Shown: positions 1 through 10,909, counted from the stretch's first letter. The stretch is 32,500 bases of DNA from Prorocentrum cordatum (GCA_963575745.1 CAUYUJ010014619.1:257783-290282); one strand, 5' to 3'. The notes: generated by a model from the letters alone, not told the origin. Program-made: numbers and translations.

Positions 1-157
1 CAAGGGCGGTGGAAGCTAGTCGTGGGCAACCATGGCTAATGGAAATTGCCCTAGCTACTCCGATCCCCCGCAGAATGGCCGAGGCGCCGCCGGCCTGTTG
101 GGGCCCACGCGCGGGTTGGGCCTCTTGAGGCCTGCGCCGCGTGGTGGTTCTGGTTTC

Positions 158-280
158 CCCCCTTCGGCGTGACAGGCCCTTATTGGGAGCCGTCGCTGGG
201 GTTGAGGTCCCCGTCGGCGTGACAGGCCCTCCTGAGCATCCGTCGCTGGGATGGAGCCCCCCTTCGGCGCGACGGGCCCC
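158..280. repeat. 50-bp tandem repeat, about 2.5 copies
   Basis: TCGGCGTGACAGGCCCT ends at 180 and 230, with a variant ending near 280, giving a 50-bp period. GTCGCTGGG recurs between them at the same spacing. Confidence 0.75.
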
Positions 281-394
281 GCCGAGCTCGAGCGCCCGAA
301 GGCGCTGCTGGGAACGAGCGCGCTGCAGCACTGGAAGCGCGCTCTGTGCAACGCCAAGGTGGTCGCCAGGACACGGGCGCGGCTGTCGAACCTT

Positions 395-475
395 GCGGCC
401 AATCTGAGCATCTTGCTGGTGTCCCGTATTCGGGCTAAACGTTGCGACCAATCCGTGCATCTTGCTGGTGCCCAG
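395..475. repeat. 49-bp direct repeat, two copies
   Basis: GCGGCCAATCTGAGCATCTT near 395 is repeated as GCGACCAATCCGTGCATCTT near 444, each followed by GCTGGTG. Confidence 0.65.
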
Positions 476-2488
476 CACTAGGGTTCGACGCGGTGGCCCC
501 TCTCATGGTGCAGGGTCCGTAAATGAACCCTGGGGGGCTCCGTTGCCGACGAGGCGCTCGTGGGTTTGCTTGGATGGAGGTTGAGGCGCTGCAGTGCGGG
601 GGTGGCCGCCGCCTGTCCAGGGCGCTCCTCGAGGTCTTGGTGATGCTCCCGCTGGGCGCTGAGTGGGCGCCGGGCGACTCGGAGGGGCCTCTGGAAGGCC
701 ACGGGGGCCGCTGATTGCAAGAGCGGTGGGAGTTTGTGGGCAGCCATGGCCGGTGGAAGCTGCGCCAGCTATTCCAAGGCCCCCGCAGATTGGCCGAGGC
801 GCCGCTGGCTTGGCGGGCCCCCCAGATTGGCGAGCCTACCCGCCGGGCAGAGGGGGTCCGCCCACCAGTGCTGTTGGGGTGGAGCGAACTCCGGCGCCAC
901 GGTGGTCGCCGCGGCACACGGGTGCATTCTGCTCGTGTCAACCTCGACGAAATCGAGAAGGGGCGCCGGCATGGCGTCGGCGGCTGCCCCAGATGAGCGC
1001 AGGCGGGCGCGCGGCACAGACGCGGCGTCAATCGTGGCGCGAACGAAGGCACACTCACAGTCCGTAGTGCCAGGGGCTAAGGCTGAGGAGTGGCCACATA
1101 ATCATCGCCAGGAAAAGAAGTGGCGCGTGCGGCACCTCGTGGCACTGACGCGAAAGCCAGAAGGGCATCGGCGGCAGCAGGGCGGACAGCGCCTGCGCTG
1201 ACCATGGCTGGTCGAAGCGAACGAGCTATTCCAAGGCTCCCGCAGATTGGCCGAGGCGCCGCTGGCCTGATGGGCCCCCGCGCAGACTGGCCAGGTTAAG
1301 TCTCGCCTAGTAGGAGTCTGCCGCCCAGCGCTGCTATGTTGGAGTGAACTGCGGCAGCAGGGTGACCGCCCGGGCGCGAGCGTGTATTCTGCACGTGCCA
1401 ACCTCGACGAAATCGAGAATGGGCGCCGGCACGGCGTCGGCGGCTGCTCTGGCAAAGTGGGGGCAGGCGCTCGGCGGCGAAAGAGGCGTCAACCATGGCG
1501 CGAACGGTGGCGCTCTCACAGCCCGCAACAGCAGGGGCCAAGGCTGGAGAGTGGCCACAGAGTCACCATCGGTGGAGGAAGCGGTGTGCGCGGCACCTCA
1601 TCAACTCTCGCAGTGCCCGATGGCGGCAGCGACGTGAAAGTCAGAGGTGCAGCGTGCCCCCCAGCGCTGCTGGGATGGAGAGAACTGCAGAAGCAGGGCG
1701 GCCGCCATGGCGCGAGCGTGTATTCTGCTCGCGTCAACCCCGATGAAATCGAGAACGAGCGCCGTTACAGCGTCGGCGGCTGCCCCAGTAAAGTGGGGGC
1801 AGGTGCTCGGCGGCGAAAGTAGCGCCAGTCATGGCGCGAACGGTCGCTTTTTAACAGCCCGCAACAGCATGGGCTCAGGCTGGAGTGGAGGGTGGCCACA
1901 GAGTCACCATCGGCGAGGGAAGCGGTGCGCGCGGCACCTCATCAACTCTCGCAGTGCTTCATCAACTCTCGCAGTACCCGAGCGCGGTACTGACATGAAA
2001 GTCAGAGGTGCCGACGAGATCGGCGGCAGCAGGGCGGACAGGGCCCGCGCTGAGCCGACGATTTCGGACCGGGGCCTGGATGAGTGAAGGTAAGCAAGCG
2101 CCCCGCGCGGTCAAACGGCTTGCTTCGGCGGTCGGCGCTCCAGGCCCGGGCAAACAATTACAGAAATGCCATTTGCGTCTACAGAACTGGAGGCAATCCA
2201 GAAATCCAAAGTCAAGCTTGTTAGTCATCCTGAGGTAGGGCAGAGGTGTGTGTTTTTTGTTTGCTGCCCGTTAGGTAGCTTGTGCGCAGTGAGAACCTCA
2301 GGGCCTTCCGTGGCGGCTGCCTCCAGTTCACCGCGTGCGGCTTGTTCGCCAGAAACCAAATGAGAGTGTGTGAGTGTGGAGGTGATAATCTTTGAGACCT
2401 GGCCCTATGGGGCCGCTTTGGCCCAGGGTCAGGCTCGGGACGGACTCCCCCCCCGTGCCGCTGGCAGGAAAGCGTTCCGTGGCCCACC

Positions 2489-2565
2489 GCGCTGCGTGGC
2501 CCCTTTGTGGGCCCAGCGTGGTCAGCGCGCTGTGTGGCCCCTTTGGGGGCCCGGCGTGGTGTCGT
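2489..2565. repeat. short GC-rich direct repeat, two copies
   Basis: GTGGCCCCTTTGTGGGCCCA and GTGGCCCCTTTGGGGGCCCG stand about 39 bp apart, each followed by GCGTGGT. Confidence 0.7.
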
Positions 2566-2740
2566 GGACAATAGGCCGGCGGGCCCTTCTCGGGGGCCCC
2601 CACTGGCTCGCAGAGGGGTGGCCCGCTATGAGCCTGGTCGCCGTGTCAAGCGGCGACGCGGCGCGGCTAGTGGGGGGAGGCCTGACGCTCGCGCCAACGC
2701 ACACACATGTTGCTCCGGCGCGCGACTGTCGACAAAATGG

Positions 2741-3090
2741 ACGCCATGATGATGATGGTGATGATGGTGATGATAATGTTGATGCTGATGATGCTGCTGA
2801 TGCGGATGATGATGATGACGGGGATGATGATGATAATGATGTAAATGATGGTGATGATGTTGGTGGTGGTGATGCTGATGATAATGATGAGGATGATGGT
2901 GGTGCTGGTGGTGCTGACGATGCTGGTGATGATGATTATGATTGTGCCCATGATGATTATGATCATGCTGCTGATGATGATGATGATGATGTTGCTGATG
3001 ATGATGCTGATGGCTATTATGATGATGATGTAAATGATGATGATGATGATGATGGTGCTGATGCTGTTGTTGTTGATGATGATGAGAACG
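2741..3090. repeat. (GAT)n / (TGATGA)n microsatellite
   Basis: About 350 bp of mostly GATGAT triplets with scattered substitutions. It reads as poly-Asp, poly-Met or poly-His/Ile according to frame and strand, so the long frames across it are compositional and not genes. Its complement-sense counterpart lies at 18968-19258. Confidence 0.95.
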
Positions 3091-3551
3091 ATGACGACGA
3101 CGACGAGGGGGGGGGACGGAAGTCGACTGAGTGGAACCGGAAAAACATGACAAGGAGGGCGAGGGGGAGGAGGAGAGGGAAAAACCATATGTAGGGGGAG
3201 GATGGAGCCCAGAGCAGAGCCGAAATGCACCAGCGATGCTGCCGGACGCCCTCCCATCCCGCAGGCCCCCTCCCGGAAATTCCCACGGGCCTGCCTTCTC
3301 GCTGTCAACAGGACGCCCCCCCCCCCCCCCCCGGAGAGCCCGCGCTCTGCGGGCCTGTTCCGGCAAGCGGCCCGCTTTGCAGAGGAATTGCTCTGCACCC
3401 CTGCAGTGGGCAGCGAGGTCGATTCCCAGGAGGGTGTGCGAGAAGACGCGGGGGCGTGGTGGGGAGGATGAGGATCCCGCAAATGTGGAAACTGTGGCGA
3501 ACCCTGGGGCTTGTGTGTATTTCTTTGTGTGTGTCCCTGGGCCCCATTCCC
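3091..3551. other. spacer with poly(C) run
   Basis: No gene is recognised. The stretch contains a run of about 18 C just after 3310 and a GT-rich patch near 3510-3540. The LINE remnant starts directly downstream. Confidence 0.5.
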
Positions 3552-4192
3552 AGGCTGGAAGAGCTCACGGAGATGCTCGACATGCTGAACCAGGAGCTAC
3601 AGCGAGTCGGCCTAAAGTTGAACGCCAAGAAGAGCCGGATTTTCACACTGGATCAGCATTTGTACGATAACGCGTCCGAGGTCTTAGTTGACACTGCTGG
3701 AGATTTCATCAACGTGGTGCGGAACATCGGTTCCCGGGCGACCTCAGGCAACCATGCAGGGCTATGCTTGCAAATCGTCTTCGTTTTGTATGGGCCAAGT
3801 TCAACACATTCAGGACGGCTTTCGCGAACAAGCACGTCAGCTTCGACCTCTGTGCCTGGCTGTTCGACAGCACCGTCACGCCGACGGCATTGTACGGCTT
3901 GTCGACAGCGCCGATGACAGTGAACGACGTTGAAAAGCTTGCAAGTACACGGCGGCAAATGTTACGCTGCATGGTGGGATCTGTCAAATTCGACACAGAT
4001 GATTGGCCAGACATGTACAGAAGGCTGAAGGTAAGACTCGAAGCAGCACAAGCTCGCAAGCCCATCCAGCAATGGGCCACGGAACTCACCAAAAGCAAAA
4101 CCCAGTTGCAGGAAAAACTTTATCATCTGAGCCCAAACGCGTTGTTGAGTCTAGTCGCGGCCTGGAATCCAGGCGGCACTATCGACGCATAG
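3552..4192 (+). pseudogene. LINE reverse transcriptase, 3' fragment, frameshifted
   Basis: The segment matches the end of a non-LTR retrotransposon RT. Frame 3 (3552 to about 3760) reads LEELTEMLDMLNQEL then GLKLNAKKSRI, the thumb-side segment after the catalytic motifs (GLxLNxxKT in this family). A shift near 3760 moves to frame 2, which continues through FVWAKFNTF, TPTALYGLSTAP, LASTRRQMLRCMVG and a Trp-rich tail to a TAG at 4190-4192. The ALYG...LRxMxG block is typical of the C-terminal part of LINE polyproteins. No endonuclease, motif A or YxDD segment lies upstream, so this is probably a 5'-truncated copy. It differs in sequence from the larger element at about 8640-16500. The family is inferred from motifs only. 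Confidence 0.75.
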
Positions 4193-4739
4193 CTGCCTAC
4201 CCAGCCGAAGCGCTACAGAGGCAGGCCACGAACGACGTGGGACAGATTTGCAGTTTGACTCCCCCCCTCCCTCCTTCCGTTCCTCCCTCCCTCCCTTGTC
4301 ACTTCCTTACTTTCCATGCCCAATCATGAATGCATCAGCAGCAGAGAGTTGTAATTGTTTCGCTCCGCGTCCGGTATCGGACCGGGCCTCGTGCTCGTAC
4401 GGGACCTTGACCTTGACCCCGGGCCCCCTTCAAAGGGTGCGGCAGGCACGATGTGCAGTGCGACGAGGCGTCCAGCGAGATTACGGTTTAGAAACAGGGC
4501 TGCCCCTTCTGCGTGACTGCCGCTGGCCATGATTCTCGAGGGGACTTCAAGCTACACCCCAAGAAGGGAGAAAACACACAGACAGAATTAATCGTCGACT
4601 CCCAGGAACATGTTGGAACATATTGGCAGTGGGGGGGAAGACGAAAACCCAGAACATGAGGGAAACAAATTGGAATCCTGTTATTTATTTGCGTGTGTGT
4701 GTGTGTTTCTATTTGTGTGACCTTGGGCCCCCTGAGTAA
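4193..4739. other. spacer after LINE fragment
   Basis: No gene is seen. It holds a pyrimidine-rich patch (CTCC-type, 4259-4310), possibly the end of the LINE 3' region, and a short (GT)n run near 4691-4708. Confidence 0.45.
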
Positions 4740-5275
4740 CCCAATTTTCGAGAGGAACCGCCCTCCGTTTTTGCAGCTGTCTTCAGTTCTCCTGGTCTTT
4801 CAGTTTCGGAACTGTCCCGCGGGAACCCCCCCCTTGACAAGTAACCATCCTTCATCCTTAGAGTTGTTGGAGGCTTTAAGGCGTGTGTGCGCGGTGCCAG
4901 GGGCGAGAGCCCTGTTTTGAAAAGGGGCCGCCTCCATTCTTGTAGCTGGTGCAAGCTTTTGAGACGCATGCGCGCAGCGCTAAGGGGACAGTCCCAGATT
5001 GAAAAGGAGTCGCCCTTAATCATCTTTGTGCGCAGGTTGAAAGACGAATGTGCGCGACGTTCAGGCGACAACACCACTTTGGCAAGAAACCGCCCTCTAT
5101 CAATCTAGCCGCTGCAAGCTTTTAAGATGAATGCTCGCGGCGCTAAGGCGAGAACTCCATGTTGCAAACGACCCCCCTCCACCCGTGCATGTGTTGCAAG
5201 CTTTGAAGACGAAAGCGCGCGGTGCTATGGAGAGAGTCCAGTTTTGAAAGCGACCCGCCCTCCATCCGTGCGGTT
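4740..5275. repeat. 82-bp tandem satellite, about 6 copies
   Basis: A unit starting GCAAGCTTTTGAGACG begins at 4869 (variant), 4951, 5032, 5114 and 5196, so spacings are 82, 81, 82 and 82 bp. Each unit continues with a GCGCGCGGTGCTA-like word, then GTTTTGAAAA and CCGCCCTCCAT. Diverged copies extend upstream to about 4740. Small frames inside repeat with the DNA and are not credible genes. Confidence 0.85.
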
Positions 5276-5389
5276 GTTTGACATTCCGAGCGTGAGGATG
5301 TCGAGTGATGAGGAAGCCTCAGGCGAAAGGCCCGGCCCGCCCAAGTCTGTGCACATCCCTTAATGGTTCGCGGTGGCTAACAGCTGGGA

Positions 5390-5515
5390 GGGGGCCCCCA
5401 GGGCCCCTGTAGTCTAAGCGGGGTGGCCCTGTAGTTCAAAGGGGGGGCGGGGGGGCCCTTAAAGTCCGTGGGGGGGTCCTGTACTCCGAGGAGCGGTCCT
5501 GTACGCAGTCGTGGG
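5390..5515. repeat. short GGGGGCCCTGTAGTC-type repeats
   Basis: Variants of CCCTGTAGTC or TCCTGTACTCC follow G-runs at intervals of about 30 bp. Related CCTGTAGTC words return at 5945-6075. Confidence 0.6.
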
Positions 5516-5904
5516 TTGAACTGGGCTCGCGGGGGAAGCGTTCTCGTCCCCGCGCGCGGACAGCCACCGCGCGAGAGCAAAGCCATACGGGAGGAACTTG
5601 GCGCGCGCGCGGCATCCCACGCGCGTGGAACGCGGCGCGCATGGATCCATACGCGCGAGCGTGCGTATTGGGGGGCCACGTGAAACTGTGGCCACTTTGC
5701 TGCGCCCCTGAGGGGTTCATGTGTACGGTGTCCCACGCAGGTCCGCGCACGTGCGCAGACGAGGGCGCCAATCATGCAACGCTCATCAAACACAGCATCA
5801 CGCGCATCGCAAACAACGCGCAACACACGAGCAAGTGTGCGCGCACTGTCCCGTCGGCGGTGGGGCGCGAGGTGACACCGCTGGCGGCGAGCGCGCACGT
5901 GCGA

Positions 5905-6012
5905 GGAGCCCCCCTTCAAGACAAATGCGCCGGACTACAGGGAACCTGTAGTCGCGCGCGTACGAGCAGCCCCCCTCCAAGACAAATGCGCCAAACTCCA
6001 GGGAACCTGTAG
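5905..6012. repeat. 60-bp direct repeat with dyad
   Basis: The sequence from GAGCCCCCCTTCAAGACAAA to CAGGGAACCTGTAGTC is repeated once with few changes. The first copy contains a perfect 9-bp dyad, GACTACAGG-GAA-CCTGTAGTC, at 5933-5953. The second copy breaks the left arm (AACTCCAGG). Confidence 0.75.
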
Positions 6013-6845
6013 TCCTTGTGGGGGCCCTTGTTGTCTGGGGGGAGGCCTCTGTAGTCTTGGAAGCCCCTGTAGTCCTGGGCCCAGAACTGTCAGGCAATTA
6101 GAGTACTGGCACTTTCGGCGGTCAGACGATGAGGAGTCAAAAGAAACGGGGTGAATGAAGAGCAAAGGATGGGGGGAAGAGGGGATGAGGTGGGAGGACG
6201 GAGCTTGGCGAACGACGTTTGATGCTCTGTGACCAGTGTACCGCTGTCTTACGGCGTCGTAGTAGTAGATGGAGATCGAGGGGGAGCATGAGAGTAATGA
6301 GCAGGAGAGTGACGATGATGAGAGAAGGGAAGGACGTCGATGGCAACAACACGGAGGAGGGGGTCGCAGGGACCCTGCCCCCTTTTCCCGGCCCAGGTTC
6401 GGTGCAGGCCGCAATTGGCGGCCTGGCGCAGCGGATGCGGACGAGTCCATGAACACGACCAACGGGATGCTGGAAGAGGACGCGGAGGCGGCAGCCCGTC
6501 AGTGTTAGAGACCGTTCCTTGGAAAGGGGTCTTTCCGTCTCAGATCCCAGTATAATTTACGCGCTTTCCTACTTTAAAAGCCAAGTGTGCCCTAGTTGAA
6601 CCGCGAATCAGTCGGGCCGGGCGAAAGGGGGGGATTGGGAAAGGGGGGGGTACGAAATTTGCTGCATGCAGCTGGTTTCGGCCTCACCGAGGGGCCCATT
6701 CCTCGATACATAGCCGCTTCCGGCGCCGGGAGGCGCCGGGAAAAGCAGCTACGCGAGCTGATTCTCAAACCCCCCCTTTGCTATCCCCCCCTTTCGCCCG
6801 ACCCGAATCAGTTGGGTGGGCCGAGGCCCAATCTAAACTACACTG
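6013..6845. other. spacer, no supported gene
   Basis: Open frames exist on both strands (for example around 6137-6555) but lack a recognisable domain, have low-complexity composition and no splice context I could defend. Confidence 0.4.
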
Positions 6846-6903
6846 CCATGCGGGTTAAGACGGCCAGGCGGTTTCGAACGCCCCGGGCGGGTTCACACGA
6901 CCA
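6846..6903. repeat. 18-bp minisatellite, locus 1
   Basis: Units have the form GCCAGGCGGGTTNNNNNN: a core conserved over 12 bp and a variable 6 bp, about three copies. The same unit forms loci at 7837-7906 and 8146-8252. Confidence 0.7.
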
Positions 6904-6937
6904 TGATGTCACGACGGGAAGTCCAGTCAAACACGTC

Positions 6938-7005
6938 TATATCTATATATATATATGTATGTATATGTATATATGTATGTATGTATATATATATATATAT
7001 ATATG
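6938..7005. repeat. (TA)n / (TATG)n microsatellite
   Basis: Alternating TATATA and TATGTATG runs, about 68 bp. Confidence 0.9.
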
Positions 7006-7079
7006 CCCATGTGTTTTTTTTCAGGGGCGAGGAGGAGAAGGACAAGGAGGAGCGAGTGGGATGAGGACTACGAGGGAGG

Positions 7080-7330
7080 AGGAGAGGCGACGAGGAGAAA
7101 GAGGAAGGCGTCCGCGCCTCAGGAGGAGGATGGGCAAGGGCAATGAGGGGTAATGAAGAGGAGCATTGAGGATGCGGAGCGAAGTTGAGGAGGCTGAGGG
7201 GGATGCGAAAAAGGGTAAGCAGCGTGAGATCGTAAGCTGGAATCGGCAGTACACAGTAGCAAGCAAAAGCGCGCAGCACCAATCAGAAACAAGCAACGCC
7301 GAGCTCAAGCAGCAGCGATCCCCGTGGTGC
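7080..7330. repeat. dispersed repeat, copy 1 (partner near 18200-18440)
   Basis: A purine-rich GAGGAGGAG segment is followed by GCAGTACACAGTAGCAAGC and CAAGCAACGCCGAGCTCAAG. The same order recurs near 18200-18370 with GCAGTACACCGGCAGCAAGC and CAAGCAGCGCCGTGCGGC, then CAAGCAGC and GCGATC. It looks like two diverged copies of one dispersed element. Confidence 0.55.
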
Positions 7331-7349
7331 CCGAAATCGGTTTCACAAA

Positions 7350-7705
7350 CCGGTGTTTCGCGTGAGACGCCCTCTCAACATCCAGATTACATGAGTATGG
7401 TTCAATGGCTGGACTTTGCGTAAACTTGACACGTGGGTTCCAAGAGTGGCCCCAGATGATTTAAGAGAGCTCCACGAGGACCCCAAGAGAACCCAAACAG
7501 GGCCCCATGATGCCTCCGATACTGTCCCACACGGCAGTTTCGCGTGAGACATGCTTTTCCACATGTAGATGTCGAAGGAGTTGCCTCTCAAAGCTTACCT
7601 CTTGGTGTTCATGAAGAGTTCGAGGTGGCTCAAGAGCGCCCCAATAGGGCCCAAGTATGGCCCCAGCATGCCTCCACTATGGTTCAGGACGTCCCGACGG
7701 GACTC
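7350..7705. repeat. diverged direct repeat of about 160-183 bp
   Basis: GTTTCGCGTGAGAC occurs at 7354 and 7537. ATGATGCCTCC near 7507 is echoed by AGCATGCCTCC near 7665, and AGGGCCC-type words sit between. Spacing varies, so indels have accumulated. Confidence 0.5.
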
Positions 7706-7836
7706 CGAAAATGACAGCGATGCGTGATACAGTGAGTCCCAACACTTGAGACTTCGTTGTCACCTTGGGCATCCGTAGCTGCCCCGAGTCGGTGTCGAAT
7801 GGTGGCCCAAGGGGGCCTCGGGGTAGTTAGCATATA

Positions 7837-7906
7837 GCCAGGTTGAAATTGCCAGGTGGGTTGGTATGGCCAGGTGGGTTCACACGCCCAGGCGGGTTGT
7901 CGCGAC
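7837..7906. repeat. 18-bp minisatellite, locus 2
   Basis: Three exact-length 18-mers are seen in a row: GCCAGGTGGGTTGGTATG, GCCAGGTGGGTTCACACG and CCCAGGCGGGTTGTCGCG, preceded by a shorter diverged unit. Confidence 0.85.
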
Positions 7907-8145
7907 CAACGGCATGCAAGCGAAACAGGCAGGTGTTTTAGATGGCCCAAGAAGCTCCAAGCGAGCAGTACCACAGCTAGGTTGGTTATTCCCATCGTGA
8001 TGCGATGGTGTGCAACGACTTGCAAAGCACGTGTCTCGATGTGCTCGCTTGTCCGTGTATCGCGCGGTTGGGATAGCCCGCCTCAGGGGCATCGGGTCTC
8101 TCCATAGGTTTTCCCTTGCTGGTCTCGTTAATAAAAATATCATAG

Positions 8146-8252
8146 CTGGGTTAGAATGGCCAGGCTAGTTCAATTTGTCCGGCGGGGTCAAAAAGCCAAG
8201 CGGATTGGCAGGACAGTCGTGTTCGTCTGTCCGGGCGGGTTGCCACCGCCCC
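8146..8252. repeat. 18-bp minisatellite, locus 3
   Basis: Diverged units such as GCCAGGCTAGTTCAATTT, GTCCGGCGGGGTCAAAAA and GCCAAGCGGATTGGCAGG keep the 18-bp spacing. Confidence 0.7.
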
Positions 8253-8639
8253 ATGCCCGCGCAACCAATCTGTCCCAAGCTGATTACCGAGGAGCGGGGA
8301 GGAGGAGGAGGAGGAGGTGAGAAGGAAGCCGTCTGCCCGCTCGGGGTGGGACGGCCCCGCGCTGGCCCACGCGCGGGCGGCGGCCGCGAGGCCCGCCATA
8401 GAGACCGCGCGGGCCCCCCGCCGCTGCGGCGGTCTCTGGCGGCGGCTGCCCGCGGCGGGCGGCGCTGTGCTGCTGCTGGCGGTGCGCCCGTCCTGCGGCC
8501 AGAGGGGAGGCCGACGGCCAAGCGCCCCGAGCCAGCTTGGCACAGGCGCGCGAGGCGCCGTCGCTGGCAGGCGAGGGCTCTCCTCCAGGTGCTGACGGCG
8601 CGGAGCTTGCTGGCCAGGCACCACTCGAGCAGTCTCTTT
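8253..8639. other. GC-rich stretch upstream of the LINE
   Basis: A GAGGAGGAG run and very GC-rich DNA without a recognisable domain. It could be the 5' untranslated region of the LINE or unrelated flank; the element's 5' border is not visible. Confidence 0.4.
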
Positions 8640-8645
8640 CGGGAG

Positions 8646-9184
8646 ATGTCGGGGTGGACCTGCAATATGTGTGGGGCCAAAACGGAAAGCGATAATGGCA
8701 TTGTCGAGGATCCCATTGCAATCGTTCGATGAAGAGGCAACAGCAGCAGCAGGCAGAGTTTCGACGTCAGCGAGAACAGCAGGCCAGCCTTGACAAGGAG
8801 ACCAAGAGCATGATTGACAAGACTATGATGTGTACTACGGAGTCCGCCCAACGACACCAGCTGTTCGTGCCCACGCCGGAGCAGCCGAATGCAGTGAGAG
8901 TTCACAAGGCGATGTTGGAAGAGAAGCTTCGTGCGACGGCTAGGCTGCTTCTCGAAGCGAAAAAGAATGGGACGCGGTTGCAGACGCAGGAGCACGAACT
9001 TGCAGTGTTGAAGACAATGTTTTGGTTCACTAAGCCTCCAGATGTCCAACGACGCGAAGCTCTGGACGGTCTCAATCGCACTAAGGAAAAGCTGGTTTCA
9101 CTGGAGGAGCAGTCGCGAGAGCTTGAGTTTGACTTGATGTACGAGAGGTCGATGATCGCTTACTATGACGATTTGCTGACTTAG
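8646..9184 (+). pseudogene. LINE N-terminal region: zinc knuckle and Gln-rich helix
   Basis: From ATG at 8646, frame 3 reads MSGWTCNMCGAKTESDN. This is a W-x-C-x2-C-G half of a RanBP2-like zinc finger; the second Cys pair is missing. That frame ends at TGA 8730-8732, which overlaps the ATG of the next frame (8729) as ATGA. Frame 2 then gives about 150 residues, starting MKRQQQQQAEFRRQREQQ and rich in Glu, Arg and Gln with heptad-like leucines, to a TAG at 9182-9184. The overlap could be genuine coupling, but given the frameshifts downstream a single-base indel is more likely. The likely role is RNA binding and multimerisation of a LINE ORF1-like product. Confidence 0.6.
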
Positions 9185-9258
9185 TCGGCGGCGTTGAGCG
9201 CTATGGTCAGGAACAATCCTCGACATCTGGAGAAGGACATGGTCGCCGCAAGCACTTA

Positions 9259-9564
9259 TTGTCTATTCGGGTGGGCAGCGACGGAGATGACGGAGGAGTT
9301 TCTACTGGGACCGAGGCGCCACCACCACCTCCACCTACACCACTTCCGCCGGGACCCGCCCCTCAGGTCATGCCAGGTTCGAGCGGCAGCATGCCAGGTC
9401 CGCCGCGTGGAGAGACTAGAGTTCCAGCTACTCCTATTGTTGATGGACATCATCTCGGGCACAGCGGGCACCCCAAGACGTCCCAAAGTCTGACTAGACC
9501 CCTGGGGGAGCTCGGGGCGTCCCTGTGGAGGAGTGTGGGCACCTACTGCCACGCCAATTGCTAA
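9259..9564 (+). pseudogene. LINE proline-rich linker
   Basis: Frame 1 encodes a Pro/Gly-rich stretch (EAPPPPPPTPLPPGPAPQ followed by Ser/Pro/Thr-rich sequence). It bridges the helical segment upstream and the coiled coil downstream, both of which are in frame 2. Two compensating indels therefore separate the three blocks. No domain is recognised. Confidence 0.45.
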
Positions 9565-10702
9565 GTCGGTTCAAGCGTTGAGTTCGGGGGAGGGGTCGCC
9601 TGATTCGAGGGCCCCAATCATGCCGTTTTCTGTGGATAGGGCACCAGGTCACACGAGTCCTGGGCTTGCACAGCAAAGGTCAGCGCAGCTACATGATGAT
9701 GCGGGAAGAGGTGGCCATCCGAGTTCGGGCACTCCTATGTCTATGGCGGCCCAGCAGGCGACGCAAGCTGTCCCTGAGAATGCTAAGAGGGCCATGGCAG
9801 GGAAGGCGCAGACGCTACGTGGCGAGATGATCGAACACTTCGCCAAACTACAGAAGGAGGCTGCGCTCAGTGATGAGGAGCTGGAAGAGGCAAAGCGCAA
9901 AGTTGCACACGGTGACCAACGCATTCTCGAAGCTGAAGAATTTTCGAGGCAGGTCGAGCAGAACGCGCGCAAGCTTGCCGCAGAGTCGAAGCAGATGGCC
10001 GAGTCGGAAGTTGCTCACGTGGAAGATCAGATCCGACAGCGCGTTGAGGTCGAAGGGAAGGGGGAACGGGAGCTAATTGGTCAAGAAGTCGGCGAGCCGC
10101 GAGAATACTTACGACAGCGGCAGCTTCTCTTATCCGAACAGGCTCGTGCTTTCGAGAGTTCTCAGGCGCGTTGGGATCTTCGCGAAGAACAGAAAGCTCA
10201 GAAACTCGGTGAGGCCCGAGACGCATTCGAGCAGCAGCTGCAGCAACAGAAGGAGAAGCTGGACGCCCTATATTCTGAGGCCTGGATGGGGTTGGTTCGC
10301 AGGTCAGAAGAAGCTCAGCATCGTCGCGAGGCGGATGCGCGCGAGTCGGTTGTGGCTGTGCAAGAAGCAGAGGCGCAGACAAGGGAGCTGGAAGAGCAGA
10401 TCGTCGCACTACGCCAGTCTGCATCTTCGGCCGGATCGGATGGATATGGCCCTGCAGCTCAGCTACGTCAGCGTCGAGTGCATTTTCCTTTCGGCCAGTC
10501 TCCTGATCGGGCGACCGCCCAAGTTTTGATCGAGGCCAACAAGTTGGGCGACTTGAAGTTTGAGGCAGGGGCGGCCAGACGCGCCGAACCGGAGGGGGAT
10601 GCAGCAGTTGAATATGAAGATCACCGAATGTCACGATACCCCCCGCGTCCGCCACCTCCTTTGTCACCGCAGTCTGGGCAGAGTTTGGCTAGTGCTGGTT
10701 GA
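9533..10702 (+). pseudogene. LINE coiled-coil region
   Basis: The frame is open for 389 codons. After a Ser/Pro-rich start, residues about 75-300 are a long charged helix rich in Glu, Arg, Gln and Ala with regularly spaced leucines and alanines (for example LQKEAALSDEELEEAKRKV and later EEQKAQKLGEARDAFEQQLQ). No globular fold is recognised. The end is proline-rich (YPPRPPPPLSPQSG) and stops with TGA at 10700-10702. In another frame the helix-like sequence continues past 10703 (REDRG-like, Gln-rich) but is broken by TAA and TAG codons. Coiled coils in this position are usual in LINE ORF1 proteins, where they mediate trimerisation; that role is inferred here. Confidence 0.65.
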
Positions 10703-10909
10703 TGAGGTGCTTGCCGAGGAGGGGCGAGCGGAATAATTTGATAGACTTGAGCGAGACCGCGGCAATCGGCAGTTCCAGGGGCGGCTACTGCAACAGCGGA
10801 CCCTGCCCCAAGCAGCAGAGCACCAAGCCGAAGGCGAAGTTTTGGATTAGCAGGCCTCTCTCCCCCCTACGAACACGGATTCGAACGCGATCGCGAACTC
10901 ACGAACGCC

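Larger units (their letters stand above)
1..2000. repeat. diverged local repeat family, no gene
   Basis: Similar units recur near 1-105, 716-823 and 1180-1285. Each carries an ACCATGG/GCCATGG-like word, then TATTCCAAGG or its variant, then CGCAGATTGGCCGAGGCGCC. A second unit containing CTCGACGAAATCGAGAA recurs near 941, 1401 and 1738 (spacings about 460 and 337). Open frames here are present on both strands, repeat with the DNA, and match nothing I recognise, so I call no gene. The pattern is most like a decayed higher-order tandem repeat. Confidence 0.7.

Noticed and set aside
2370-3482. Long frames of poly-Asp (+), poly-His and poly-Ile (-)
   Set aside because: They are produced by the GAT microsatellite and are open in several frames on both strands; no domain lies on either side.
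8165-9049. Minus-strand 294-codon frame
   Set aside because: It overlaps the LINE zinc-knuckle and helical frames, which have family-like motifs; the minus-strand product has none.
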